Shown: piece by piece, positions 63,912-64,000 of the stretch | How positions within the stretch are numbered: position 1 is the first letter of the stretch | How the letters are laid out: the number at the start of each line of letters is the position of its first letter | NCBI RefSeq assembly: GCF_022919835.1 | Contig: NZ_CP095074.1 | Span: 620,001 to 684,000, forward strand | Source of the DNA: Halobacillus shinanisalinarum | GTDB lineage: Bacteria; Bacillota; Bacilli; Bacillales; Halobacillaceae | Direction of reading: 5' to 3' | Length of the DNA: 64,000 nt | Made by a program: the position numbers and the translations under genes | Notes under the pieces: model-generated | What the model was told of the DNA's origin: nothing | Databases searched by the model: none | What the model saw: only the letters and a program-made list of their open reading frames with translations

Positions 63912-64000
63912 AAAGTTCTCCTTATAGTACATATTCAAGAAGGTAATAAATCGGACTTTCTGAACGTTCTTTATCACGTAGATTTCTTTATTATCATACA

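Overview
The window comes from a spore-forming member of the Bacillaceae. The evidence is a set of chromosomal genes in Bacillus subtilis-like order on the right (sdhCAB, uvrC, trxA, etfA/etfB, fadB, fadR, lcfA, mutS2, polX, cvpA, zapA, rnhC, pheT/pheS with a T-box, and a SpoU-type methyltransferase) and sporulation genes (spoIIP fragment, truncated gerE). A halotolerant genus related to Halobacillus or Virgibacillus is a guess from protein style only.

Layout. 1-8.3 kb: 5' part of spoIIP, then a copper-type cassette: CPH-type P1B ATPase (copB), a histidine kinase/response regulator pair, an extra lgt, ccdA, a ResA-like thioredoxin and a BNR-repeat lipoprotein. 8.4-10.9 kb: accessory genes, one broken. 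10.9-31.9 kb: a conjugative element with pXO2/pAW63-like architecture, almost all on the minus strand: Toprim protein, ArdC-like antirestriction protein, MobP2-like relaxase, ribbon-helix-helix accessory protein, a probable oriT at 16.14-16.36 kb, a wall hydrolase, VirB4, a VirB6-like channel protein, a VirD4 coupling ATPase, a pilin-like protein and a DnaD-type replication protein. 31.0-33.4 kb: the control region, with XRE regulators, an operator array, ImmR- and ImmA-like genes and a LexA-type box inside the immA promoter. 33.9-36.9 kb: an AT-rich cassette of three unrecognised genes (A, B, C). 37.0-37.4 kb: a decayed second copy of the immA end. 37.39-37.56 kb: gerE cut off after its helix-turn-helix, where the element meets the chromosome. 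37.65-64 kb: chromosome, starting with a ComP/ComA pair that has no ComQ/ComX, then the conserved block, with a TnpB/omega-RNA relic between trxA and uvrC.

Interpretation. The mobile region interrupts gerE, and its other end lies beyond the left edge. No integrase or recombinase is visible. The repeat of the immA end on both sides of genes A-B-C suggests two elements stacked at the same site, leaving A-B-C as stranded cargo. This cassette is the best candidate here for an undescribed system.

Data quality. At least five coding regions (sdhA, virB4, yslB, gene C and the 8.5-9.1 kb gene, probably also gene A) are each restored by adding one base, mostly in a short homopolymer. That all the errors are missing bases points to consensus errors more than to biology. 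These genes are given with their full inferred extents.
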